Assembly (NCBI GenBank): GCA_025529335.1
Contig: JAMYHX010000134.1
Span: forward strand, 24,252 to 88,251
Origin: Rhizopus sp. PT2906
Lineage: Eukaryota > Mucoromycota > Mucoromycetes > Mucorales > Rhizopodaceae
Length of the DNA: 64,000 bases
Direction of reading: 5' to 3'
Position numbers and translations under genes: made by a program. The notes under the pieces are model-generated. The model was not told the origin of the DNA. It saw only the letters and a program-made list of their open reading frames with translations, and searched no databases. This document shows, one piece after another, positions 1 to 11,116 of the stretch. Every line of letters starts with the position of its first letter. The stretch's first letter is position 1.

Positions 1-1197
1 ACCATTGTCTTTTAAATATTTCTCAAATTTTGAATACATGATTTAGATTGTGTGATATACTCTTCAAGGGCAATAAGCTTGCTTGACAACGTATCTTATT
101 TACAGCAACTCAATAGTCAATATTATAAAATATTCTCAAGTTATTTGTTATGCACCACATCATACGTTGAGTTGCTGTCTTCTTGTCTTTGCTTTTGCTA
201 TCCGTAGCCGTAAGCAATTCAAAAAGAGAAATGGTTACACAATACACAAATTTGGTACCAATCATATTAGACTTTTTTTTTTAATTCTTCAAAATGCTCT
301 ACCTGTCAATCAAGCATACGTTCTCCAGCTATACGTTTATTTTATATAAAAGTACTTTCATAAAGGAATGTACAATGGATTGTACAAGTGTACCTTATTA
401 AGGGATACTTTAGCTGTCTTTAAATAAACATGCCATTGGCTTGATTGTTGTGTTCCCGATAGGATATCTGATCAGTGCTTCTTTTGCATTAATTTTCCCT
501 CTAGTCAATGACCTACTCTTGACATCTTTGACTAATATTATAAAAACTATTATATCCTTATTCTTCTCCGGTTTCTTTCTGTGAGAATGTTACTTTGTGT
601 TAATTATGTGAACTGTCGATCTGTGTAGCATTCCGATAACAGTTTTGCTACCATCCAGACTCAATTACCATAGAAACGTTCTTCCGTTAGTGAGTCGGTT
701 AAAAGATTTAATCTATCCAATCGTTTCATTAAAATCAAATAAACTTTTTACCAATTCTCCAAAAAGACTTTTGTTACACTCAGCTGTTGCGGTCCTTTGT
801 CATTTTTTATTCCGCAATTGTAAAACTAAAAAGGGACAAAAAAGATCTGGCTATGGTTGCTATGTTACGATTCAATAACAAAGCTACCATTTAGGCATCA
901 TGTTGGTGTAACCTAACTTTAACTTTAGAAGTGTCAATAAAGATAAAAGGCAAAGGGGACAATGAAGGCAACAAAATTTTTTTTTCTCCTCACGGTTTTG
1001 TTGGCTCTCATTCGGGAATTGAATTGAAGTCAAAAAAATTTTCCATCTCCACTTACAATAAAATCTATAATCAACACCTTCCTTCTTTCTTTTCCTTCCT
1101 TTGTGTCTTTGCTATTATTCCAACAAACAGTTTTCCAACGCGCACGCGTGTGTATTAACGACCTACAATATTCATTGCTTATTGAACGACAGATAAT
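1..1197. other. AT-rich intergenic or upstream region, no supported gene
   Basis: Short open frames occur on both strands here, but none has convincing composition, domain or splice structure. The last 150 bases are pyrimidine-rich and probably form the promoter and leader of the gene starting at 1198. I see nothing else. Confidence 0.6.
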
Positions 1198-3200
1198 ATG
1201 CCAAGCAGTACGGAACATCCTCACTTACAGCTCTGTGTTAATGATTTGCTTCATCCTACTGAGAAATCGGAAACATTACTCGAAGCACTCACAGCTACAC
1301 AACTTGAAGAAATTGAAAAGACATTAAATAAAATAAAGATAAAAAAGCAATCCTCTTCTTCCGGTAAGGCAAAAATTATGACTCATAAAAAATTGTTTCT
1401 TATATCATTTTCCCTCTCAACACAGTACCAACTACGCCAGCTACGTCAATCACTCCGGCTGCCACACCTACTTCTTTACATCATGATTGGGCTTTAGTCG
1501 CAGCACAGATAGCAAAGGCTCTAGCAGACACAATCGCTTCTTCAGCTGCAGCACAGACATCCAAATCAAAAGCAACTAAGCCACCACCTTCATCACCATT
1601 ATCAATAAATGCAGCACCCGGAGCACTTTCCGATAAGTGTCCCTCACCTAATATGTCGGTCTCTCCTTCAATTTCTTCTACAACAGATGCTATGACTACT
1701 TCTAATCATCCAACAGATAATGTAACGACATCAGCAGCAGTAACAGAAGACACCATTGCTCCTGCTGCTACTACTACTACTACTACTACCATCACCACTA
1801 CTACTACTTCTACTGATAGTAGTGCTACAGCGACGCCCACTCCCACGTCAATAACAAGCCATGAACCCCGTACCGAAATTCGTGATGGCATCGAATGGGT
1901 TAGCTTTGTTTATTCTCATCACAGAGTTTTGCGTCGTTATTCTATTCGTACCGATATCGAAAAAGTCGATCTTAACCTTCTAGACGAATCTTTCAAGAAC
2001 GAGAACTGTGTAAGTGTATCTCTGTAACCAGCAATGACCGTGTCCTTACGCTCTAATTAGGTGTACCCACGTGCAAACCTTCCTCGTGAAGAATACAAAG
2101 GAAACCGTTGGGCATATGAAACTGAATGCAACACACTCGGCTGGAAATTAGCTTACCTCAATGCATCCGAAATTGCCGGCAAACGAGGCTTGATACAACG
2201 TGCAGTTGATTCTTACCGTAACAGATATCCCAGCATGCGTTCTCGCCGCGTCGCTCGTCAAGAGAAGCTACTCAAAGGCACACTCCGTAAACGCAAGCAG
2301 CGAGACTCTGAAGAACCTGAAGAGGAGGAACGTTGCACGAGCAGCAAAAAGTCAGAAACCGATTTACCTAAAACGGTATCCATTGACGATTGTGACGGTC
2401 GATCCAAGTGTCGTATTCGAATCAATGTTGATACAGTTTCGTTGGATTCCATTGATGCAGAATTTCGCAAGGCTAACTGCGTTTATCCTCGGGCAATGGA
2501 AATCAATACGAACTCCCCCTTTGCTTCACAACGTCAACTTGAGGAAGCACGGTGCAATGAGCTTGCTTGGAAGCTTGCTTGGTTGAATCCAAAACAGTTG
2601 GCTAATCGCAAGAGTTTGCTTCAACGCGTTCTTGATGTGTATCGCTCTAAATTTATGCCTGAATTAAACCCTCGCCGCAGAACTTCGATCAGTATGGGCA
2701 CATCATCACTTACAGTGGATGCACTCGCCTCTAGAAGCCATAAGATGACTCGACGCAAGTCTCATGATGACAATGAATCACTTCATAGTGGCACAACTGA
2801 TTCTGCAGATGATCGTGTTTCGCCAACAAGTATGGATATGAGATGTGCTTCTGCAAGGACTGTTTCATTGAATGACCTCATGTTGCCTGGACCTACTACT
2901 GCTACATGTCCAACTGGGTTGATATTTGAAGCACAGTCTATGTTTGAGTCTCCCGCTGGCGGAAACGATTCTTGTGGTCTTAGTATCAGTAGCAGTGACA
3001 GCAGCAATGAATCCAATGCCTTTTCACCTGAAAAGGATCTGTTTGGCTGTGACGATAGCTTGTTCAAGGATACATCTTCTATCTTTGACATGTATACTGA
3101 CCCTTCTGCTATATGTGAGTCCGAGCAAAATGATTTCATCAAAGCTGAAGAAGACCACATCATGACGGACTCGTTTATCAGTCAACATTTTCACGTCTAA
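1198..3200 (+). CDS. Putative nuclear regulator with two DUF8032-like domains, 629 aa
   Basis: Three exons are joined: 1198-1363, 1426-2009 and 2061-3200. The introns are 62 and 51 nt with GT-AG ends, and the frame is kept across both joins. The N-terminal ~210 residues are low complexity (Ser/Thr/Ala/Pro), with a poly-Thr run near residues 169-186 encoded by an ACT-type repeat. A conserved module follows at about 208-300, with WVSFVYSHH, a short DxxSLDESFK-like stretch, NCVYPRA, ETECNTLGWKLAYLN and RGLIQRAVDSYRNRYP. A second diverged copy lies at about 367-455 (NCVYPRAMEIN, RCNELAWKLAWLN, SLLQRVLDVYRSKF). I recognise the module as the fungal domain catalogued as DUF8032; that name is from memory. 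A basic patch (RKRKQR) separates the copies, and the tail is acidic and Ser-rich like an activation region. The molecular function is unknown, and a transcriptional role is inference. Confidence 0.8.
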
Positions 3201-4007
3201 TTTTTTTCTTTACAACCGTCACCTGTATATATATATTTATATACTTATACCACTTCTCCTCCCCTTTCCTTCTACTTCCTCAATTCTTGTATATTAGTTA
3301 ATATTTATTTTCTTAAAAACATCCACCCTTGTAAAATAAATCAAAAAGTACAGTAATCAGAAATAGAATTTAAACAGTTGAGATTCAGTGCAGAGGACTG
3401 AGAATAAATAAAAAAGTAGGAGCTTTGTGAGGTAATGTTTTTTTTTTTTTATTAGAGACTACTTGAAGACTAGTTTTCGTTTCAAAGAGAGAACAAAAAC
3501 AAGACTATTAAATAAAGATCATTTTAAAATTAATGTTCTGCGTTTTTTATTGTATTTGACCATAGCTAAGGATCATTAAAGTATCATCTCAGTATTAGAA
3601 GCGCTTTGGAGAAGGATCGCTTTGACGTTGGAAAGAGTCACATTGACTTTGGAGAGGGCTTGAATAGAATACCAAGGTTGAAACCATGTTATTTATCCAC
3701 GACTAATCATGTATCTATAAGCATAAAACTCGACCTATGATCATGTTTTCGCTTTTTGAATGACACTAACTATCTTATGGTAGAATTCCGATTGGCATAG
3801 GAAGCAGCATTTGGGTTTAAATAGGAATAGACTACGAAATACATCAAGTCTTCCTTATGTAAAACTGTTGCTCTATAGATACATAATGCTTACAGATAAA
3901 TAAATATTTAGATATTTAATATATCATCATCAATATTGTACCAAATCAGTTTTAAACAATCCAGCCAATACGTAGAAAAGAATGACTGGAATAAGCTGAT
4001 ACATATT
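3201..4007. other. Intergenic, with a coding-like remnant at 3576-3693 (-)
   Basis: Most of the stretch is AT-rich with no gene. On the minus strand, 3693-3576 reads open to a TAA as a coding-like 38-residue segment (ITWFQPWYSIQALSK, then VNVTLSNVKAILLQ). It has no start codon. It may be a 3' remnant of the decayed gene just upstream on the same strand (4008-4515). The family is not recognised. Confidence 0.3.
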
Positions 4008-4515
4008 TTATAAACCATTTGTTAAAGTTGAAAGTAGCCTATTATATAGGAAGTCTTGGTTTTGTTTTTTACTGTAAGAGGGTGTGTTTTTGTTCTCGGT
4101 CAGATGTTCTTTTACAGTTGTTGGTATTCTGCTCAGCGAGTTTTCAATGATATTAGCTACTGTAGTAATTCTTCTGCCAAAACAGACGTTAGCCGTAGCT
4201 AAATCAAATCCCATGTGGCAATGATCTGATATAAACATGTTGTAGTATTTGACAACAGAAACGTTACTAGAAAAGTTCTCGACGCACTGATTTCCTGTTA
4301 CAGAATTACCATTCAAATCATAGACAAAATCCTCATGCTTCTCGATGACATCAATCAAAAACCATAGCAGCTACAGCAGCAATATCATGAGATAAAATAT
4401 ATCCACTACGCTCATCAGGTTCGGCAACATTTGCAATAACACCATCTCTAGGTGAATAAATAAAGAATATGCTTGAGATAGAGCGATCATGACGATAAGA
4501 AGTTTTAAATGCCAA
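4008..4515 (-). pseudogene. Decayed protein-coding gene, family unknown
   Basis: Read on the minus strand from 4515, the frame is LAFKTSYRHDRSISSIFF, continuing through SPRDGVIANVAEPDERSG and YILSHDIAAVAAMVF, then a TGA. The coding sense resumes one base over (IDVIEKHEDFVYDLNGNSV) and runs to a stop at 4008. The shift sits at a TTTTT run near 4360, so it is either a real frameshift or a sequencing error. Two further in-frame TAG codons lie upstream of 4515, before another plausible segment (ITEPHVPFH), so there is more than one lesion. Composition is protein-like, but I cannot assign a family. Confidence 0.45.
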
Positions 4516-4659
4516 CTATATAAGATACGAAGACTAATGAAATGGTACATGTGGCTCTGTTATTCTACACATTGATTTCGGTTATATGGACATCTGTGTT
4601 TTATTGGAATATAAATAAATACAATACTAATATAAATGGTATGAATTGATTCTAAATGT

Positions 4660-5568
4660 TTAAACAGGATTCTTTAACATTCTGACGGTGTTTAGATCAA
4701 TACTTGATGTAGCCGTAACATCCTCCTGAGCATCACGTTTAGGAATGTAATTGCCAATGTAATATACACCATACAGAACAAAGCAAATTGCGATTGCTAA
4801 AGTATCAAACACATAGAAAGCCCACTCCGTTCTGGCGACAGGTCCATCGTAACCAGTAGCGTATTCAATTACACGGTAAATAGAACGAATGTAAATAAGA
4901 ACCAGTGTGGAAAACAGACAAATGGCGAGTTTTCGCTTGGGATTATCAACACCTGCTACATAAAATGTGTAATTGTCATTGCAGGAAACGTAAATGGTGA
5001 TGATAAAGAAGCAAGCAAGGAAGAACAGTTGAATGAACAGACCCACCAAGACAATTGCTTTTCCAGTGTCGGCTTTGCCTGTTGCTTGAAGGCCACCACC
5101 AGAGCCTTGCATAAGGAAGGAGAGGATATCACTTGCAAAGAAGAACCATGTCACAAACTTGGGCCTCAAGTAGAACCGCTTTTCTTGTACTCTGGACAGC
5201 CTGATCATTTCACCTAAAGTCTTGTAATTGACCAATGCTAGCGCGTTAGGAGCAAGTAGGAGGAACAAATTCATAATGGCAAATCGAGCAATAGATGTAA
5301 AACTATAGCATAGTGCTCGAATTAAATAACCCACTACTTCCATAAATGCTGTAAAAGCTAAGATGTATAAAAATCGTCGACTTTTTGTTTTGTAGACTCT
5401 GTATGCAAAGTAGAGCATGAAGATTACATACACCACAAAACTGACAATAGATAACGGTAGATTGGGAATATAATGGAATACCAGCCAGGCCTTGTCTCCT
5501 GCAGGTCGATTAGCAAAAGCATTTGGAACGTTGTAATCCATGTTGTTATAAAAGTGTGATAAAGACAA
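4660..5568 (-). CDS. RTA1-family seven-TM membrane protein, 302 aa (or 293 aa)
   Basis: This is a single intronless frame with seven hydrophobic segments. The C-terminal signature RSIYRVIEYATGYDG, followed by an acidic residue and YVFDTLAI, is typical of the fungal RTA1/lipid-translocating exporter family, which includes yeast Rta1, Rsb1 and Pug1. Family members sit in the plasma or vacuolar membrane and are linked to sphingoid-base or sterol/7-aminocholesterol resistance; no substrate can be inferred here. Length matches the family. A TATAAAAAGG element lies only 17-26 bases upstream of the first ATG (5568), which would put transcription start near or past it. The second Met (residue 10, position 5541, MDYNVPNAF) may therefore be the real start. 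The tail after TM7 is short and hydrophilic. Confidence 0.88.
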   Translation of the reverse strand: MSLSHFYNNMDYNVPNAFANRPAGDKAWLVFHYIPNLPLSIVSFVVYVIFMLYFAYRVYKTKSRRFLYILAFTAFMEVVGYLIRALCYSFTSIARFAIMNLFLLLAPNALALVNYKTLGEMIRLSRVQEKRFYLRPKFVTWFFFASDILSFLMQGSGGGLQATGKADTGKAIVLVGLFIQLFFLACFFIITIYVSCNDNYTFYVAGVDNPKRKLAICLFSTLVLIYIRSIYRVIEYATGYDGPVARTEWAFYVFDTLAIAICFVLYGVYYIGNYIPKRDAQEDVTATSSIDLNTVRMLKNPV

Positions 5569-5584
5569 TTTTATGAATTCAGGT

Positions 5585-5594
5585 CCTTTTTATA
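5585..5594 (-). promoter_or_regulatory. TATA-like element of the RTA1-family gene
   Basis: The minus strand reads TATAAAAAGG here, 17-26 bases before the first ATG of the RTA1-family gene. Its closeness to that ATG favours the downstream Met at 5541 as the start. Confidence 0.45.
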
Positions 5595-6707
5595 GATAAT
5601 GACTATGTTACACAATTTGCACAACCACAGCCAACCGCCTTTTGTATTTTACTTAATTCTAGCCGCTGAATGCCATTGTGAATGCAATAACGCCATGTAT
5701 TTGCTTCTGAAGGTGTGGCTCGATACTTTTATTTACTAAATCATTAAAGAGAAGCATAGGTCAACAAAGGCTCTTCATCAGAGTGATTGCAAGAATTTCT
5801 TATTTGATCCGAAATCTAATGCTCAGTGTAACCTAGCTTACTTTTAAAAGAGCTATCTATCTTTAAATCACTTATTAAGTAAAGTATCCATTGGTGCATA
5901 TACACGCAAATACACACACGTATAGACTGCAGAAAAACCGAATAATTGCAGCTGTGTAATGGTATTGCACAAGTCCTATATGCTTCGCGGATTGTTGAAT
6001 TGGAAGCAATGATTGTCACAATTTCTCGTGTTTTAGCCAAGAAACCATTCTGATAAAAATAGCCAAGAGTTTCATATCTTGCATGTTTATGTCTTTATTT
6101 CTGTTGCGCGCAAGTTGTGTGTGATTGATTACTAATATCAAGGATGATCTAAATGAGTATAATCACTACATTAATTCATTATTATGTGTATACGTATATA
6201 ACAATACAAGTAACCTTATATATTCCATTAGATACAATTGTCAATAAAACGTGCAACATTTCAAATGAATAAACGATTTAGTTGAAAAGCGGATAACAGC
6301 CTTCAAAATGACAGGAAACTGGCCGCCGAAAAGCCTTGAAATAAGGAAATCTTATTGGGTAAATGGAATTGTCGTGTAACCAATGTCCTGAACTCATGGC
6401 AATTTCTTGGTCTTCCTTCTTTTGCACAAAGCTTAGTGGTTAGCTTTCATACGAGTATTGTCATTTGAATAAAAGAGGTTTTTATTGGTTTGAAAAAAAA
6501 AAGCAATGTTCAAGAGACACTCACTCTAAGCGTAGTAGTAGAAGGGATAGATTGTAGCATAAAGAAGAGGCTTGCTCTTATTACTAAATGACATAATAGA
6601 TATAGGTACTCTTAGTATTTAGCATGTATGCTAAAATTAAACGTTTCTAAACACAATGAAAAAAGATGTTTGTATGGGCAAGTGCTTTTAAATAAATTTT
6701 ACCATAT
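5595..6707. other. Intergenic, no supported gene
   Basis: This is about 1.1 kb of AT-rich sequence. The only long frame (5816-6040, minus) has no domain, no splice partner and unconvincing composition. I see nothing in it. Confidence 0.55.
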
Positions 6708-6947
6708 TTGTATACAAATATAGATCATTACACAAAATGTGACATATTGTTTGCTCAGTCAAAATCACGTACATTAGAGGCTTTATCTACATTATCTGAA
6801 GAAGAAGAAAACAAAGTTACAATGAGGAAACCATCGATCAAGAGTAATTATACATTGCACACGTATCATGATAAGGTGAGATTTTTCAAGTTATTGTTTG
6901 AAAAGTGTCTGTAAAACAATTAGGAATTCACACTCGTACAGCTGTAA
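6708..6947 (+). CDS. Possible small spliced gene, 63 aa, unrecognised
   Basis: Exon 6708-6875 can be joined in frame to 6924-6947 across a 48-nt GTGAGA...TTAG intron, giving 63 residues. The protein is hydrophilic with an acidic patch (LSEEEENKV) and ends FTLVQL. An AG at 6720-6721 preceded by AT-rich sequence could instead be an acceptor from an unseen upstream exon, making this the tail of something longer or decayed. No family is recognised, and it may be spurious. Confidence 0.25.
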
Positions 6948-7220
6948 ATATGGATTAAGCAGTAAGCGCCTCTGGTAACATCTTTGAGAAATATAGAAAG
7001 GTTGGTCATAAAAGTTATTCTATTCGGTTTATTTGTATTGCTAACTCATAAAGCTGTTCATGATTTGACTCATGCTCGCTATCGCCGCTGTTGATCAAAG
7101 CTTTAGTACGTAAAAAAAAAAAAAAAACATTAATGATCTGATGAGGGAACTAAAATACACCCAGCATTTTTTTTTTAATTTTATATGTGTATAGAAAATC
7201 GATATTAATATAGGCCGTGT

Positions 7221-9986
7221 TTATTCTTCGGTTTCTTCAACAGGAGAAGCCTTCTCCTCTTCCTCTTGCTTATCTTCAATGTCCAAAAGCGGTTCAGATT
7301 CTTGCTTTGTGAGCTCAGGGAAAAGGTTTGGATATTGTGCTGGATCTGCTAAACTTTCTGCGGTTTTCTTTCTATTCTTGTTCAAAAGAGAATTCTTCCA
7401 CACATTAACTACCTTTGAAATTTGTTCAGGAGCATAAACTCTTGCTAACATAGCGGCTTCGGGAATACGTTCGGTCTTGATTAACAAATCAACGGCTTCT
7501 TCCATAGCTCCCAATTGATATAAACAATTGAATGCAATATTGTTTTTGCCTTGTTCGACTGTAGATCAAAATGGTTAGTTATGTAATATTCAAGCAAAGC
7601 GACAATATACGTTACTGGCCATATCTGCAACTTGTCTTACTCCAGCGCGGTTGTTATTGGATGTATAAAAGAGCAATAGGCCACTAAGGTCATTAGCCTT
7701 CTTCAAACATAGTTCAGCTAGCTTGAAGTTCCATGATGATAAGGCAACATCGCCTAATGATCTCCATTTGGACTCACTGTCCAATTTATGTGCAATACCT
7801 GAAGCAATATCTAATTTTCCAAGCTGAACAGCAAGATCAAATTGTTGATCAATATCTGTTGTCACATCCAAGGCAAGTTCTTTCAAGCCTTGAGACTCAA
7901 GGAATCGAGCAACACGTCCACGCTGGTTATCTGGAATAGAAGGGAGTAAAGTAGAAGCTGATTCCAAATCTCCACGAAGAATGGCAGTTTGATATTGAAT
8001 AACAGTTAATGACAATCCATAGCTGTAGATGTTGACATCTCGATCAGCCATGTAGATTCTGTTGTCTCGAGGCACGTATCCCAACAGATACATCGGTTTA
8101 TCAAAATGACTGATTGTATAGGTCTCAGTACCAACAAGATAATTGATACGGTTGGAGTTGTTGCTGTAGATGAAACAATCGCCAGCCCAGGTACCGGTTT
8201 TGACGCTATCGGTTACTTCCGTGATAAACTCAAATGCATCCTCAACACCTTCTTCGCCTGGGTCACCGCCACTTTCAATATATTGAGCATATGCTTGAGC
8301 ATTGTATCTCAACACATAGAATGAGTCTTCACATACAATAGCAATGAGGTCACCTGCATCTGACCAGTAGACGTTTCTGGAATCAACATCTATACGACGG
8401 ACTACTTGACCATTTTCCCAGTCATAAAAGTTCAGGAAACCATTGCCGCGAACACCAAGCAAAGCACCACCATAGATTCCCTCTGCACTGTAGTTAAGCT
8501 TTGGGAGTAAACCAGGTCTTTCTTTGAAGTTCTTGAACACCTTCACTTTAGTGGCAGATTCACGAACAGCATAGACGTTAGAGTCCTCTGCCCAAACAAA
8601 GTCGAGGGCACTACCAAAGCTCTTGTTTCTCCAGGCTAAAGCAGTGTAGATGATATATTCACCATCGCCACAAACGACAACAAAACGACCGTTGGGGGAG
8701 TGTTGGAGAGTTTGAGGATATACTTCGCAGCTACCGAGATCCTTGATAGGAAGGGCCAATCTTTCTCCATCTTTTGCATTATCATCTGATATAAAAGAAA
8801 AATTAGGCTTAAAGCTATGTACAAAAGTATGTCACAACATTACCAACTCCTGTCTTGATATTTGTGGTTTGAATTTCGGAATGCTTGGCCCAAATAATCT
8901 TTCCAGATAAATCCATAGATACAGCAGGTTCTTCCCTACCGAGCTTGATGACAACAGCACCTTCATCGTAACCCAAGGCAACGTTGTTACCATTCTTTTG
9001 AGTAGCCATGCACCAAGCACGTTCCAATCCATAATTCAGCGTATTTTCTAAACGGTATGTATCAGAGTTCCAAATGCGTACAGTGCCGTCTTCAGAGCCT
9101 GATAGGATGATGGGTAAATTAGGGTGGAAAGCGGCAAAGTTGACGTTTTGATTATGTCCTTCTAGTGTTTGAACACAGTTTTTGTTTTGGTAATCCCAAA
9201 TCTTGATGAGGTTATCATCAGCGCAAGAGATCAAATATGGTTTATCACCACCATGATAATAGTCTACATAATTAGCACCCTTTCCATGTCCTTCCAAAGT
9301 AAAGTTGGGAGCGGATGATCCAAGAGACCAAACTTTGATCATTCCATCAAGTCCAGCAGATGCAAAGGTGTTCGAATCTTTAGGGTTGAAAGTCAAGTGC
9401 ATCACAAAATGAGCATGTCCTTCGTATACCTAATACGTACAATTTTTTTAGGCTCAACATGAATAACAGCGTTATCTCATACCTGAATACATTTCCATCC
9501 TTTTTCCCAATCCCAAAGTCGGATTGTCATATCATCGGAGCCTGATAAGACAAGAGGTTGTGTAGGATGAACTGCAAGACAACGAATGTAGTCAGGGTGA
9601 GCTTCGAAAGCAGTGACTTTTTCAAGTGTGTTGTAGTTGAATACACGAATTTGAGAGTCGTCAGCGCCTGTAACGATCCAATTTTTACGAGGAACAAACT
9701 TTGCAGCACGAACAGGTGTCTCTGACACTTCGATTGTTTTAACTATGGCCTATGCATGCGTGTGATTAATTGTAATGGATAATGTGCTTGCTTTAAATAC
9801 CTGTGTTTCATAATTGTAGATTTGAACAATTCCACTATATAAACTTGTCAACAACCAAGGTTCTGTTGGATGCAAGTCGACACATTTAACACGCTCTGAG
9901 CGCGATAATAGTTTACGCTAGAAAAGATGTTATTTCATCTCGAGTAAAATAGATTGTTGTAAGCTTGCCTTTATATCGATGCGCAT
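7221..9986 (-). CDS. SEC27: Coatomer subunit beta' (COPI coat), ~831 aa
   Basis: Six exons: 9986-9969, 9917-9801, 9749-9483, 9429-8844, 8785-7616 and 7558-7221. The product is the beta'-COP subunit of the COPI coat, which mediates Golgi-to-ER and intra-Golgi retrograde traffic and reads dilysine cargo signals. It opens MRIDIKRKLLSRSERVK, as beta'-COP does, followed by N-terminal WD40 blades with VRAAKFVPRKNWIVTGADD, YIRCLAVHPTQP, ISCADDNLIKIWDYQNK and GSEDGTVRIW. The coatomer WD-associated alpha-solenoid follows, and the C-terminus is acidic (EDKQEEEEKAS). Length fits the family (about 830-910). Intron 1 is odd: it begins GC (gcaagc), not GT. A preceding acceptor (ttttcacag, ending 9990) and an ATG followed directly by gtaaac at 10146-10144 suggest that translation may start in an ATG-only exon 154 nt upstream, adding Met-Gly. 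Confidence 0.95.
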
Positions 9987-10146
9987 GCCCTGTGAAAATA
10001 AAAGGTCAATTAGTTAGTATATTTTTCAAATAAGTGAAAGAAAAGAAAGAAAGAGAAAGAAAAGATGGTTGATGACATTAGTCATTCTCTTCTTTCTCTC
10101 TTTTTCCCTCTTGTTTCTTCCTTTTAGGACTTTTCGTGTTTACCAT

Positions 10147-11116
10147 TTTTATCTCTTTTTGTTATTTATGTAAAAATGGGTAACTAAAACAGATGAAAGG
10201 TGTTCACAAAATAAATGAGGAAAGTATATGTGGTAGGTTGCCTACTCTCACAATAGAAAGACGACGGGTATTAAATTTTAGTAGTTTTTAGCCTATGAAG
10301 AGAAGTCATGACAATCAACACTGAAAATCAAGGTCCGAAAGAAAGGGAAAGAGTGCCACGACAACAGATACAGTAACCAACGTGGCAGCATCAGCAGAAG
10401 AGGACAGTGCACTGACTCATTGACTGAGGACAACAGCAAACCATAGATAGTATACGATTGCATTAATAAACATGCAGAGATCAGAGCATTCAGTTGTCTT
10501 TGAGTACGACACAGGAACAAAAAAAAACATGTACAGGCGTTCCTGTAACTATTGAAAGTCTATAAGGCACATTGCATGTGTAAACACGATGTAATCAATA
10601 AGATATTTAGACATTTAATATGATCTCTTCGTCCATTGCTGGGAATCTTGAACCTGCCTGTTCAGCAATGTGACAGTCTCATCTATTGCCATAAACAAAG
10701 ATATACAATATGTATACATTAAAGGGTGGTTTAGACTCAATAGCAACATGAGATATAAAGAATCTTTATAAAAATGTCAACTATAAACACAACAGGCAAC
10801 ATAAATAACACAAAATGAGTTTGATTTGTAGCCGTAAGAGCCATAAAGACTTCAAAGAGGTATTTCCATTTTTAGTGGGCCTGCTTGAAATGCACCTACG
10901 TATATTCCCCAAGAATTAGATATCGTGACGGTTAATACTTGAAAAATAAAATACATTTGCCTTTTGCAAGGCACAAATTGACGAATATTACACGCAGATG
11001 AAAACTTTCTAATTTCCTTGTTCTTGTTGACCTTTTGATAAAGCAGCTGTTTGAGAGCGAAAGTTGAAATTGGGGCATATATATTCAATTAGTACACTTC
11101 TAATGTTGGTTGTTGC
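10147..11116. other. Intergenic between SEC27 and the Mutator-like remnant
   Basis: There is no supported gene. A 25-codon minus-strand frame around 10695-10620 (MAIDETVTLLNRQVQDSQQW) looks protein-like but is too short to call. The frame at 10293-10520 has no support. Confidence 0.5.
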
